64,000 nucleotides of DNA from positions 62,001 to 126,000 of the forward strand of contig MBPM02000077.1 of NCBI GenBank assembly GCA_001695595.3, read 5' to 3'. The position numbers and the translations under genes are program-made. The stretch is from Plasmopara viticola (Eukaryota > Oomycota > Peronosporomycetes > Peronosporales > Peronosporaceae). Positions 34,077 to 47,300 of the stretch are shown piece after piece; position 1 is the stretch's first letter, and each line of letters opens with the position of its first letter. The notes under the pieces are model-generated. The model was not told the DNA's origin, made no database searches, and worked only from the letters and a program-made list of their open reading frames with translations.

Positions 34077-35314
34077 ATGGCGATGACCGTAATTAGTGCG
34101 GACCACACCGTTTCTCAACCTCCCATTTTTAGGTCGCTCACAGGTATTACTGTGGACCATACTATTACTGAATCCGTACTAATTAAGGGCTTGGAGAAAT
34201 AGTGTGGACCGCACTAATTCTTAATACGCATAGTGACCGGAACAGCGCATTACGTACCAAATGTATTGGTTTTAGCCCAGGGGCTGGAACGGGAGTACCA
34301 TCGTAGTGGATGCAATTCGTGCCATCGACCACCGACATCAAGTGCCATGCCACAACTATCATGGCCTTACGAGCGTACGTTAAGCCGCAACTGTCGCGCA
34401 TCGCGTTCACCGCGCGCACGGTTTTGGCGGCGAGTTCCAAGAAGAAGCGTTTACCTGGGTTCTTCAGCTTTCCAGACCACGACCCTTTCATACGCACGGT
34501 GTCTAACCAGTCGCCGTTTTTGATCATGCGCATCTTCTCGGCCTCCCAAAATCGGATTCATTCGTCCTTTATTTTTGAGATGACGAAAGAGTCAGCAGGC
34601 TGAAAAGATCGGTCGCGCAGGGTGGAAGTAGCGCAGTTCAGTGTTGGTTTTCAAGAGAACATCGCCTAATTCCGGACTGGCGTTGTGGCCGCTGCAATTG
34701 TCCACCACCTTGTGGCTTTAGTATGATTGGCCTGCCTTTAGTGTCAATGCCAATATCATTGTTTCAAGGAGACAACTCGACATGCCTTGTAGTCTCCGCG
34801 GAACTCTGAGAGAAACTTGGCGATCGCTCGAGGGACTAAACCCCGTTCACCTTTCTGGTCTGCATCAGTAATCATCCAATTAATCACAGTGACCCGCAAC
34901 GATATCGATACGACCTGTTGAAGCTTGCGCTTGCGCTTGTTGGCGATCTGATCATCCTGCACGTGATTCTCATCTTCATCCTTTTCTTCTTCCGTTCAAC
35001 ACCTTCGTTATCACCAAGTTTCTCGTCATCGTCATCGACTGCTGGGACATTAGCGCCGGCAGCACGTGCGAAAGCAGCGATAATTGGCGATGGAGAGCTG
35101 AGCGCCTCGACACTGGCCAAAACCGCCATAAAACCAGTCCAGACCAGTCGGTTTACTGTACTGTAGTCGTCTAGGATTCTGTAAAGTCCGTGCGGAGTCC
35201 GCACAATTTCTTAACCTCCCAAGTCGCCAAATTCACGGTACATATATTGGTGTGGACCGCACTAATTATCAATCCACACAAATTCTCAATCCGCACTAAT
35301 TGCGGTCATCAGTG
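34077..35314 (-). mobile_element. Pogo-like DDE transposon, internally deleted
   Basis: Terminal inverted repeats: GATGACCGTAATTAGTGCGG at 34082-34101 matches the reverse complement of 35291-35310 with one mismatch. A TA dinucleotide lies just outside each end (34075-34076, 35315-35316), as for the Tc1/mariner/pogo superfamily. Sub-terminal GTGGACCGCACTAATT-type motifs recur at both ends. On the minus strand the remains of a transposase read KRKRKLQQVVSISLRVTVIN (N-terminal part, about 34756-34962) and then jump directly to VVDNCSGHN, a DDE second-aspartate motif (about 34682-34702). PADSFVISKIKD and then KGSWSGKLKNPGKRFF (34183-34533) follow. The first catalytic aspartate block is missing and stops are present, so this is a non-autonomous deletion derivative. 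Confidence 0.8.
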
Positions 35315-35379
35315 TACCTAGTTTTAATGACAATTAGCAATAAACGTGAATACACAAGCATTCCACTGAGGAAGATGAA

Positions 35380-36169
35380 TTATTCACGAAGAGCTCTACT
35401 ACTGGTATGACGAAACTGCAATGGTACTAATGGCACCACTATGAAGCACAGCCCACCGATCACGAATATTTAAGTCTTAAAAGCGAGTAACAACGAAAGC
35501 GAGAGTATGTGAGTTTAGACGGTTACATGCCCGATTCTGCTTGATCGGATTACGATACGAAAGTCGTCACTGAGGAGTTCGCTGACATGCCGACAAGTCG
35601 TTTATGCACCAGATTTGCTGTTTGTATGAAAAACAGCAAATCTGGTGCATTTAGAGTGGGACTGACCTGCCACCAACGTCAACCAATGAGATTGTACTAG
35701 AGCTGTGGTCATCAAATGGAGTCGGTCAACAACTCAACGATAATGTGCCTGTTGTTTCGGGACTCGTTGCTGATTTCCTCATGCGTTGCCGCCGATCACT
35801 CCATGCTCCCTCGCTGCAGCACCCGCTCCCGCTCAAATCGCCCCGCCCCCACGTCCGTTGCTCCTAATTGCGAGATCCTTGATCGCATTGCCCGCCTTCT
35901 CAACTACGATGTCATGGTACTCTGACAAAGGTGTCAACGGCGTCTAAGTGAAGACATAAGTGCGTCCCAGCAGCTCTGACATCGAAATCACTACGGCAGG
36001 CATGAAAATCAAGCAGTCATGGCGATTGGGTTGCGAGCTTTGCTTATCGAATACCAGCTGTTTATATATCAGCTTGTTTCGACAAATTGAAGGGTTCGCC
36101 GACCTGCACACAACAATCCTATCAAACGGACGATCTGGCAATGTCTTTCGCGTTTACGCTCATAACTAG
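35380..36169 (+). pseudogene. Decayed paralogue of the PAN/Apple gene at 181-1950
   Basis: From about 35441 EAQPTDHEY-like sequence aligns with residues after 380 of the intact gene. From about 35890 the PAN/Apple domain is clear: a CSDEGINGVK-equivalent segment reads with two in-frame TAA codons (one replacing AAA, one replacing CAA of the intact copy) near 35945-35960. SSDIEITTAGMKIKQSWR and CELCLSNTSCLY then follow up to 36165. The signal peptide and N-terminal Cys region are not found; the 5' end may have been removed when the neighbouring pogo-like element or other events disrupted it. A perfect hairpin (35604-35650) lies within it. Confidence 0.85.
35604..35650. repeat. Perfect 20-bp inverted repeat with 7-nt loop
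   Basis: ATGCACCAGATTTGCTGTTT (35604-35623) is the exact reverse complement of 35631-35650. It sits inside the PAN/Apple pseudogene in a part that does not align with the intact gene, so it may be an insertion. No protein-coding role. Confidence 0.95.
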
Positions 36170-36715
36170 CATGTTGCTGCTGCTCCTGATTACGTAGTCA
36201 ACTTCGTATATAAACCATTCGACGATGCAGAAACGAAGGGGCAGTGAGAAACAGTGCCATAATAAAAACCCGTTTATCCTAACAAAAAACCGATTAAAAC
36301 CAAAACAACTACTTTTGTAACCCTCCATAAACGAAACGGACTAAAGTCCTCAGATCAGACTTTCACCACATCACTCAAAACCGCTCATGTCTAATAAAAC
36401 GTAGACGCAGCCCCACAGGTTAACGCAAAGCTCCTGTGTCATCAAGACCTTCAAATACGCTCAAATAGTCGCAGCCGTACCCGTAACTTCCTTCGAAATC
36501 TACTTTTTCACAACGCTTTCAGTAAAAAAGACTTGGCACATCACCTGTGAGAAAAAAAACATCCGTTTTGCTGGACTTATTCCACCGTTTTGCCAATGAC
36601 CATCGTCTTTCCGGCCCGACGGTACGTGGGCAACGCAACTGAATTTTTCTTCCATCGTCCTCAGCCTTTCTCGAGGCCATTCAGTGTGCAAAAGGTTGCT
36701 CATCTGGCAACCACG

Positions 36716-38356
36716 ATGCTGCGCGTCGTCACTGCCGCGTTGCTTGTCGCTTTCGTAGTCGCAGCCCCTGATTTGAATCCGAATCAACCAGTGAATTTCT
36801 CGACTGTCAGCTTTGACAATTGGACCAAGTCAATTAAATTAAATCCGAGGGTCCAGCACATTCCACTGGACTCTCGCAAGAGCCACTTGCGACCTCCTCC
36901 CGCGCATGTACCCGAGACGTTTGACCTGTTTGTCGGCTCCTCGGTCTATCGAGATGGCTACCGGTGTGGCAAGACTCTCTTTACAGCCTTTCAACGGGCG
37001 ACGTACCCCGAACGTCTTCACTTTGGGATCCTCGAACAAATCTACGAAGGCGATCCGACGTGTCTAAACGAGTATTGCACCATGGCAGCGATCGAGTGGC
37101 CCGATGACGTGGCATGTCGATACAAGAATCAAATCACTGTGGACACGCGGGATGCTGCCGACTCTGCGGGTTGTACGACTGCGCGGCATCTCCAGCAGAA
37201 ATTGACGGGAAACCAAGAGTTTTGCCTGCAAGTTGACGGCCATAGCGTTTTTACCAATCGGTGGGATGAAAACATTGTGGCCGATTGGGCCTCGATTGAC
37301 AATGAGATGGCCGTCCTGACCATGTACCCGCACAATACCCACAAGGAGATGATCAAGGCGAATGGCGACAACAATGCCATCAATTCAATTCCACACTTGT
37401 GCAACATTATCAAGGGAGGCAATGGTCTGCCACGTATCAAGGCCGCGAGTCTAATCCGCGATTCATGGATGCCTCAAATGGCAGCGCTTTGGGGTGGTGG
37501 CTACTCGTTTAGCAAGTGTCATGCCGAACGCAGGGTGTTGGTTGATTCCCACACACCGTGGCTCTGGGATGGAGAGGAATTCATGCGTTCGGCCAACTAC
37601 TGGACGCACGGCTACGATCTGTACTCCCCGAGCATGTTGGGCAATGTCTTGTACCACAATTATTCCGAAAAACCCGCGAGCTTCTGGGTGTCTCCCATCG
37701 ACCCCGTGAAGAAGAATCTCGACACGGAAATGGGTCGCAACCGCGTTCGACTGCGCATTGGAATGCCGTTCAAGGGGGCTGTCGACACGTTTGAGCTCGA
37801 AAAGTACGCTTTTGGCAAAGTGCGGTCGTTTGAGAGCTACCTCCAGTTTGCCAACCTCTCGTTTGAAGGCTGGATGAACGACACTAATTCGTGTGGACAA
37901 TTGCACTGGGTACCGTATGAAAATGCTACCGAAGTGGAGGAGACGGTTGGCCGCGGTTGGAAATTGTACGATACAAAAGGCCCGATGGACGAAAGGGATG
38001 GAGCTGACCCCGTCATTCCTGAAAAAGAACAAGCATTGCAACGTGTGTCAAATGAGATCAAGATCAACAACACTACCTTGAACGACGAAGCGAACATTAA
38101 TCGTGACTTTCAAGTTGCTGCAACTCAGGTGAAGGAACAGCTTGGCGCTTACGATGGCAAAATGGGGACAACTTTGCGGCAGGAAGTTGCGAGCCCGTTT
38201 GAACTGAGCTCGAAAGCGAAGGTGCCAACTGGTCTTGTGCTTGCTCTTGTCTTGGCAATTGTCTTTGTGACGCTTTCAAACGATGCGAAATCACGCGTGA
38301 TCCGCAATCAAGTTTGTAGAAATTTAAAGAACAAAACAAGCCACACCACCGACTAA
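36716..38356 (+). CDS. Membrane-anchored GT60/PF11397-type GlcNAc-transferase-like protein, copy 2
   Basis: 546 residues from the ATG at 36716, which starts a signal peptide (MLRVVTAALLVAFVVAA). An in-frame ATG at 36590 would hide it behind 42 residues and is less likely. It shares all family blocks with copy 1: VGSSVYRDGYRCGKTLFTAF, HFGILEQ, GCTTARH, CLQVDGHSVFTNRWDE (D174, H176; DGH in place of copy 1's DSH), GGGYSFSKCHAER, LWDGEEFMRSANYWTHGYD and LYHNYSEKPASFW. It ends with HWVPYENATEVEETVGRGW, a linker unlike that of copy 1, and a C-terminal helix (about 504-520). The catalytic half is strongly conserved while signal peptide, stalk and tail are not, which suggests selection for activity in the secretory lumen. 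The acceptor substrate cannot be read from the sequence. Confidence 0.85.
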   Translation: MLRVVTAALLVAFVVAAPDLNPNQPVNFSTVSFDNWTKSIKLNPRVQHIPLDSRKSHLRPPPAHVPETFDLFVGSSVYRDGYRCGKTLFTAFQRATYPERLHFGILEQIYEGDPTCLNEYCTMAAIEWPDDVACRYKNQITVDTRDAADSAGCTTARHLQQKLTGNQEFCLQVDGHSVFTNRWDENIVADWASIDNEMAVLTMYPHNTHKEMIKANGDNNAINSIPHLCNIIKGGNGLPRIKAASLIRDSWMPQMAALWGGGYSFSKCHAERRVLVDSHTPWLWDGEEFMRSANYWTHGYDLYSPSMLGNVLYHNYSEKPASFWVSPIDPVKKNLDTEMGRNRVRLRIGMPFKGAVDTFELEKYAFGKVRSFESYLQFANLSFEGWMNDTNSCGQLHWVPYENATEVEETVGRGWKLYDTKGPMDERDGADPVIPEKEQALQRVSNEIKINNTTLNDEANINRDFQVAATQVKEQLGAYDGKMGTTLRQEVASPFELSSKAKVPTGLVLALVLAIVFVTLSNDAKSRVIRNQVCRNLKNKTSHTTD

Positions 38357-41300
38357 GTTTTGTGGTTGGGGCGGTATTCTATAGCAATTTTATGAAAGCG
38401 TCGATTGATTTTTGGTCTGTTTTATTTTTTTTTATTGTGAAAAAGTGTGTGAATTATCGAGATATGAGGAGTAACCCAAGATATGCGCTGATCAGAAGGG
38501 TAGTATTAAGACGCTCACGTTGAGCATTTTTGCTGCAATTTAGTGTTGTTCGGTCCGATGCGCGAAATCGTGGTATCTCGACCACAAATTGTAGATCGTG
38601 TGCTTTCGGCCGTGTTTAAAATATCGACAGAGACTGACGCTTCGTGCTGTCCCAAGTCAAGTCGAGAGACGCGGTGGCTACGAACTCTTGGCTTACTAGG
38701 GCTGTGCCAAAGTGTCTGAAATACGACTTTGAGAACGAGTATAGTCGGACATACTTTAACGCACAGAAATAATGGGATTGTAATGAATGTTTTTTAAGCC
38801 CTGATTGTCGGTTTTACTGCACCATTCAACAATCTTTACTCACTTAAAAAACGTTTAGATCTTGTAGTAGAAAGCACAATACATACTTTATAATCAAAAA
38901 GGAATTGAAAGTTAAATTTTATCCCTCACCTTTAGTTTACCAGCCGCTTAAGTCTCGCGACCATAGTCCATGCATATAAATAGTTTGTTGAAATGAGTGT
39001 CGATTCACTTGAAACAGGAGTGTCGACAGGTCAAAATACATGTTGCTGCCGTATTGCTTTTGCAGTCCCAGATTGGTACACTGCTTAAGTGCCGTCTTTA
39101 TTATCTGTGGAAGCAACGTAGATCATAGCCTGTCACGTCCAACCCCAGTATAACACGATGAAGAGGAATGGGTGTCATCCGTCATTCTTTGACTTTAATG
39201 CGAATATCGGTTTGGTCGTAATAATGATAAGATTGAACTCCCTTTAAGACAAGTTATCAAAATGACCAAGACAACTTCTAGAATTGTTGCCTTGTGCTAT
39301 GTGGTGCTAATGGACCAAATTTGGTCTTTGAATTAAGAGTGCGTCTGTAGCTCTGCCAGACACAACTGCGTTGTCTCCACTGCAGGCGGCAAGCCTTAAA
39401 GAACTTATACACCGGATAGCCGCTCAGAGAAAAAAGAAGACGATTAGATATGCTCCTGTTCGTGAACGCGCGGGCAATGTTCACGATGAAGAGCGCCCCG
39501 AGCGCTCCAACAAATACTCATCCAGTCCTTTGTTCGCTAGAAATACGAGAAATCCACAAAATGCTAACACCGCTGTCATAAGAACCTTACTCACGCCTCT
39601 CAAGGTATTAGACACAGCTAGCCATACGAATGGCCTTACCAAAAAAAAGTATCGCTCACCGAAGAAAGACTGTCCTTGCCGATGAGATTACCGATATTAA
39701 GGTATGGAAGGAAGAGGGAGGGGCCTAAGTCTACAACATTTTATAAATAGTCGAGCAAATCCCGTGGCCGAGAGTGCTAATGCGGTGAGCGAGGGACTAT
39801 TTGATTCGCCAATAAATGGTTTATCTTTTCTTTAAGAAAAAAGGCTCGATGAGGACGATGGCAATGGCAATGCAGGTCATGACACAAAGCATTAGGCTCA
39901 TGATCTATGGAGGTCACACTTTGCGTGCCATCTATGAAAGAAATTTGGTTGAGACGGGGCATTTTTAATGATTCGACTTCACACCGGCTATGCGTGCCTC
40001 ACATCAAATACCGCTGCAGCAATACTATAGCCATTTAAAGAAGTCAAAGACAGGGGTGGCTTGCACTTGGAAAGAGAACGCATTCACCACCGCATTTCAA
40101 TTGAAGAGAGATTTGAATCCCGAGCGTAAGGCACACGTTGTACTTTATGTCCAGCGGCCCGGGGCCGTATATAGGCTCCCTGTTGAGGTGTCAGGACTGT
40201 GGCATAATATTAGTCAAGTACTGAAAACGTAAGGGCTCCTACCTTACATCCACCTGCAGCCAAAAGCTACGTATAACAATAAATTGCCAATTGCATCTTT
40301 TTTACGATCGCACAGGCTTGAAAAGTCGTGCGGAGCTGCTATAGCGGATCCCATGAGGAATCAGACCTTTTCGCTATACAAGAAGACCATGAAAATAGGG
40401 AAGTGTCTCCTTCTTGACGCTATCTATTTTGTAATGCAGCTGGGATTGGCGGTCGAATAATGCAAGAGTGAAACATTTCTGCCTCGGCCTTGCGCCTTTT
40501 AATAAAAGAAGCAGCAGCTCTTTTATGACCCAGCGTTAGCGTTATAGACTTTGGGCCTTTTAGTCTGGTTGTAGCTACTTCGTAACGACACTTGTTTCTC
40601 GAGGAATTTGAGAAAAAGATGTATTTTCTAGCCACACGAGCTTCAAAATTGAATCGAGAAGTTGATTGAGCTTCAGGCTTGGCCAGTCGGTCAAAGCGAT
40701 TAATTTACTACTAAAGCTCCGCATGTGAGCAAACCTTGAAAGTGGTGCTGGAGGCGCTGAGGTCCTGAAAATCTTAACGCATTTTAAAATAGCTCACATA
40801 AAGTATTGAGATTGTCGACAACGTCTCGGAATCTTTCATCTTTGATAAGCTTGACTTTAATTTATTAAAGTAACTTCACAGGTTCATCGACCGCATTGTT
40901 GAGTCCAAAGAAGCTTATTGGTCTAGTATTGGGGCGCTTTAGCTTTTCTAATGCGCAGTATGTCCAATGGACTCCCATAATTGAAAAAGATTCTGCCAAA
41001 TCACAGTGCTTAATCGCGGATTCCTATATCCGACCCAGAAGGCCTTCATTTTTGAATTCATCTTCTATAGTCTTGATGTCTACTTCTTTGTAAGTAATGG
41101 CCGGTAAAGATGGTTAAAGCATCATCGTGCTTTGATGATACTATGCATGTGGTGGTGTTGACCTCTGACAAGCCAAAGACAACGTCGAGGCTTATGATCT
41201 CAAAACATTGCCGATTCCAGCACGTCCTGTAAAATTCCTAAAGTGTAAGGCACGATTTTGACCTTTTAAAAAAGCTGGCCACTCGTGGAGTCACCAATAT

Positions 41301-44300
41301 GTTAAAGATCAAAAAAATGTTTTATTTTAGACTAAATATCCACTATTTGGAGCATCTTTGTGCCTTAACAATTATACCGCACTTTAGGTCTCGATCATTT
41401 GAACCTGCCGATTTCACCTTATGGTGGAACAAACACTGTGCTACAACTGCCATCGTAGTAGGAATATCAATAATTTGATCTTGGTAATTTTACTTTTTAT
41501 GAAGAATTGACTTAAAAAAAAATCCTGTGGGTTGGCATTAGTTTTTAATACCTGATAAATCACTCTGTGTAGTTTAAGTTTTGCTGGTCGGATTAATTCA
41601 GCTTGTGCGTCGGTATAATTGTCAGATTTGTACTTTGCGCAAAGAAATCTTTCCCGTAGAGTTTTATAGACGCATAATTTAGAATGTCCGCTAAAGGCTA
41701 AGGAGCTAGAATAGTTTCTCAGGAATATACCAGAGCGTACCGGATGAAAGGTCACCTAATTTTACCATCGAGATAATTTTGTCTGGCCTAAATCGACGAG
41801 GTTGGCTCATGACCGCTCTAGTCAAGTTGCAACAACGCGCAACCAATTACATATTTAAGAGACGATATACAGTTTTGTTTCGTTTGGTAAATTCAAAACA
41901 GGTGCCTGCTCAAGGTTTGTTATATGCCAGCCTAATTATACTGATGGTGGCTCATCCATTCCACTCAATACTTGGACGATAGATAAAACAAAGGCTTCGC
42001 AGCCCCCGCACAGTCAGCACTGTGCTTGTATGATTATTGGCTCAGTCTACCCCGCTATCTCTTTTTATTTTGAGAACGAGCGTAGGTCAAGCCAAGACGA
42101 CTTTCATTATTTCAGAACCTGCCTGATCCCCAGCAACTGCTTCAGAAGCAGCTGAGGTTCTCTATGTCCTCTGCTGCAAACACGCATTTATCGAGCCTGA
42201 CATAACGTTTATTGGTCCACATGACCTCAACACTTGCCCAGATAGCCCATATTTTCTTTTTTAAAGCGTTAGGGTAAATACTTGTGGTGGCCAAAATGAA
42301 TGTTTTGTCGGAAATATCAATTTCACTACAGCCCGTGTGGTCATAAATTAGTTTCATAGCATTACGTGGGTGTACCAACCGCTGTGGTCGGTTCATACAC
42401 TAACGAAAACTTATGCAATGCACACCAGTCGGTATAAGCATATTGTGCAGCAAATTTCGGCTTTCATTGGTGTCATCGATGCTGATTAAAAGAAATAAGC
42501 GTTTTAGTTGCTGTTTATTCTCGCCGGAGTTCCGCTGCGCCAGGCACGCGAAGGTTTAGCGAACTACTGTCTAGACGCCAACTATTCGTCTAGTTTGCCA
42601 TTCGAAGACAATAAACACGGGCATATTTGAGTAAATTACTGTGTTTTGGCAAGTCTTCGAGAAAAAACAAAGGTCGACCTCCGAACGCTCTCAGGTGTAC
42701 ACATAAGTTTCGATACGCACCCGAGCATAGACTACTCATATAACCGGTGCGTGCAACCTGAATTACAATTGTCCTAAACAACAGGCTTTTCATCACGTAA
42801 ACATACTCTACAATCTCCGTATTGTTTTAGCGGGTTGAAGAAAGTATAACCGCACATGGGACGCATACTTGAGCACCAAGATAATAATGTATTCAGCTCA
42901 TTCTGGGGCCTCAACTCACGCTTTCTACCATGACGTTCATTTGCGTACTAGCCCATCGAGCTTTACTACGGCTTGAGACCCCAATGGTTAAAAGACAAGA
43001 AGGGTCCCCCAAATTTGTAGTCCTTTTAAAAACAAACGACAAATTTGGAGAAACCTTCTCACACTTTTTCGAAATTTTCGCATCCATCGTAAGAGGCTTT
43101 GACTTTTTTAAAATATTCGCTTGAGGTGCCACTGTCACAAGCGTAGGAAGCGCGGACTAAGCTTAGATATTCCACGCTACTGCCATTTACTAGCTTGCCT
43201 ACTGAGCGTCAGGAAAGCCGGTGTTGCTTTGGCTGCAACAAGGCATCATTGTGGCCGGCTTTATCTCCCTGACATAGAGCTAAAAATTCTCTCTTTCTTT
43301 CTTCTCAAAAAAAATCACGCTCACTGTAAACGACTTTTGTTTATGCGCGAGATGTAGCGCAGCGCCGACGTCAACGGTGCAGTCGACTGTATATCCTATG
43401 TGTATGATACTTTAGACGAGCCTGTGCCAGGCCTTCGGACGTGCACAGCCTGTGTGGGGACTTGTACATCCAAACTCTACAACCTCTGGGCTAAAGAGAT
43501 TGTCAGCTTTTTTATTCAGCCCATCGGAGCCGATCTTTGTCAAGTTATCCTCCACAAAGAATAAGTCGCAATGTCTTAATACCACATGCGTTACCAGGTA
43601 CAGTGGGGCTGCCTTTCGGGATTGCTTCCCAGTAGCGCGAGTTCAGATCTTTAATCTTATTCTTTGGGCTTTGATTAATACGGTTTTCTGCCTGACTCCA
43701 AAAAAAAATTATTGGCGATTCTTCTTATCACTATCAAAGTATCAAATGCTTCCTCCTCACTATATCTTACCGATTTCATGGTATGACGCCTTCTCTTAAG
43801 CTCACATTATACCACCGACAGGCATACAATTGCTCGAATCTTGGCGACAGCAGCGACAATCGTGATATCGTACCAACGTATGCAACCAAGACTGTAGTCA
43901 TCATCACTAAATAGAGGTGACTATGCATCAAAGGAAAGTGTATCACGAATGTGATTTTGTAAATTAAATTAAGGAGGTGGATAGAGCCCTCAATTTCAAG
44001 CGTGTGAAGCTTTGCGGGGCGAGACTGACAAAACATTCAATGATGCACCCTCATAGCGCATAAATGTACATGTAATGCGATTGTTTTTAAATTGGGCAGG
44101 TCAAAGCTAACCTACTATCATTGTCTGGGTGGGGACGAGCTAAAAAGCGTCGCGAGTAATGTCAGAGACCACAGCACTTTGAAAAAAATTAAGCTCAAGC
44201 TAATTGTTGATGACAGTGTGCCGAATGATAGTGTAGCACAGGCATGATTTGCTTAAAAAGCAAGATGTACCGGAGGACGGAATGAGGCCCTCGACGTAAA

Positions 44301-47300
44301 CTTTGAGAGACTATCAAATTCACCATCGCATTGAGACGCGATTCCCTCACACCACGATGAATTGTAAAACGCCTTCAGTTTAACAGATCAATGCTGACTT
44401 GATGCCACAGGTAGGCATATGATTTAGCGCCCCAACAGTAACCAATGTGTACAAACGTAATATGTACTGATCAGCATAAAATTCGAGGTGGCTGCACAGC
44501 AAAGAAGAGTGTGGTGTGAGCAAGATTTTGTCAAGAAAAAATAGACAGTATCATTGAAGGGGATCACGCTCTAGACTGATATTGTGCAAGGCCATCGGAT
44601 TTGTCGAACAAAGCGCCACTGATAGTTTTTCTACCGCCGCGTACATCTTACCTACTCTAGTGGGTGGCGCCCTCAGATCAGAGACGCAAAAGCTGCCTTA
44701 TTGCGCTCGACAAGTACAGTGTCGCTCAAAGCCGAGAGACCATAGCGGGTTTTTTTAGTTTCGGCATTCGAAGTAACATGCCATTCATGCAAGCCGAAAA
44801 AGCGAATATCGAAAAGGTCAACGATGTCTTAACCGCCGACAAGCGTTGATCGCTCGAACTTGTATGACCGTGGCCGTGCAATCTTTATCACTAGCAATCA
44901 TAATATACAGTAATGCATGTGAGCGCATTCTGTAGTAGCTGGAAAGTGTAGCAAAGGCACAATTTTAAACGTGTAAGACTGTAGCTGTGACCTATCCCAC
45001 TTTTGAGATAATGTAAATCAATGCATGTAAATGCAAGCTGCAGCGATTTGCGTTAAGTTCGAGGCTGCTGTTCAGCGAAGACAAGCGTGACAAGGGTACA
45101 GCTTTCTAATATAGGATTACGATGATAAGATATATCACAATTCCACATCCGCCAATAACTCACAATTCCATTCTAGCAGCGGAAAATTTATACGTAGTAC
45201 TCATTGCGTTGCATAGCGCCTTTATATTGAGCAGGTCAAAACTAAACTATTGCCCCCCACAAGCATACCTTTCTTGTGTAACCGCAATAGTGTGGTCTTC
45301 AAAACAATCACCATTCCATGCAAGCACAAAAGCCATTAAATTAAACGTGGACTTCGCAGCCTAATTCCACAAGGCTCTAGCATACTACTACTGATTAAAT
45401 CTTTACAAAAAGTTCGGCTTCACGAAGGTCGCCCTAAAGCAATTATTGACGCTCTCTCGATAGTGGTAGGGCAATCAATCAAGCGTTCATCAATACGAAC
45501 GGCGTATGTCTCAGATATAGTCGTATTTTTTTTGGAAGAATCCGTCTTCTTGCAATAGAGACTCTAAAGAAACAACACTACAGTCAGCAAGTAGGGCTAC
45601 ATTGGTTTTGCTTATCGATAATTTCATCCGATACCAATGATCACATAGAGCTGCAAATTGGTATTTTCCCACATAAAAGAATGTAGTAATTGCTGCTTAA
45701 ATAAAGTGTTAAGCTGCAAGATCTTAATATTTCAACTTGCATCGAGCACTTCAGTTTCCTGTACAACAATTTGCCTTTCGCAATGATCCTGATACGACAA
45801 GGCCTATCGTAAACATTAAAGCGACAACGATACAGTTTGATAAGATCAAAATCACAGTAGTCTAATAAAAATGAACCAAACACAGTGCTTATTAGGTGTA
45901 CAAGAGACATTAGGTATCGTAGCTCTATGGATGAGCAGCAACTAACCATCCATCGCAGAGAACAAGCTCTGCAAGCATATAGCGTAAACTCTTAAGACAC
46001 TGTGGACAAATCAGACTATAGGTGACAAACCAAGAGTGGAGAGCATAACTACGCTGGAAGAGAATATAAATGCGTACCAATACGATCCCCGAATGTCGCT
46101 ATCGACCCCGTGGTTATAACAAAGACGTTGCTTTTATGGATAATTTGGTCGTCGGGTCACGGTGAGTGCGCTAAAATTGGAGGCAGTTAGTGTTACTGAA
46201 CCTCGATAAACTCAGTGAATGAGTTCTTTGCTAGCAAAAAATTAAAAAAAATACATGCGGGCTCTCAAAGATGAAAGCGCCTCCATTAAGACAATGATGG
46301 GTTGGTCAGCCTAACAGCACGTCATATATACTTCTTATCTGAGGGAAAATTTATTACTTACAATAATGACGTTTTAATGCGGTAGGTGGCTACTATTCAA
46401 TTGCTTCCATTAGAAATCTAGATCTCAATCTGCGACCAAATCGACATATCTTACGACGACGACCTGTATTTTAAAGGTATAGCATTAAATGTGTGTAACT
46501 TCATTTTTAATACTGACCATTTTGGGTACCCTCGCCCGACTTTAAAAGTAAACAAAAAGGCAAAAAAGGGTTTATTTTACTGTTGGTCCCTTCTTCTGTG
46601 CTGCGTGCAAAGTTATAGCATTCTGTGCTTGGGCGATGGCACGTCGGCTGAGCAGTGTTGACCTTGTGACTGAGGTAATAATTTAGCCAAAGCTATCAAT
46701 GTCACTGTCAGGATGACTCGGTCGCGTGACACGTGTCGTGATCAGTCTTCGCTAGTATGCGTGCTTTTTCTTAGATTGAGATCGGTGCTGTGTCGCCTGT
46801 AGACGCTGCCGTTCAAAGCAGCTGCTCTTGGCGGTTTGGCCAGGCGTAAGTCATGAGCATGCAAGCCTAGTAGGAAGTTGACTCAATGGCGCCGTGAATA
46901 CACTGAACGGAAAATCTCGCCGAGCTTTTGTTTAGCTACTTCTTGTCGTAAAAGCAAAAGTGGATGAGCGTAAAAGCAAGAGGATTTAGAAACATGTTGT
47001 ATTATCTTGGGTTCAGTCCATCGAGTGCGCAAGGAGCGTGTTTCCAACAACAAATTCGATACAAGAAGTTCTTGATCGAGACTAGAGCTTGGAAAGCTTT
47101 GTAGTAACCAAGTGACCGTGCCTTTCGCCTCGCCTTGACACAATAATTAGTGCTTTCTGGCTGCTTTGTGTCAACCTCGCGTTGTATCGTTGCACACATC
47201 GAGCTTTCGAAAGTTTCGGAGCACAGAATCTACCCGCAAGTCAGGCTTAAAAGCCAGCGTTGATCTGAAGTGTTGCGATCGTAACATCCAGCTCTTTTCG

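Noticed and set aside
37463..38041. 192-codon minus-strand ORF
   Set aside because: Antisense shadow of the intact glycosyltransferase-like copy 2.
46600..47170. LTR-like non-coding sequence
   Set aside because: Impression only; no second LTR, primer-binding site or target duplication could be identified.
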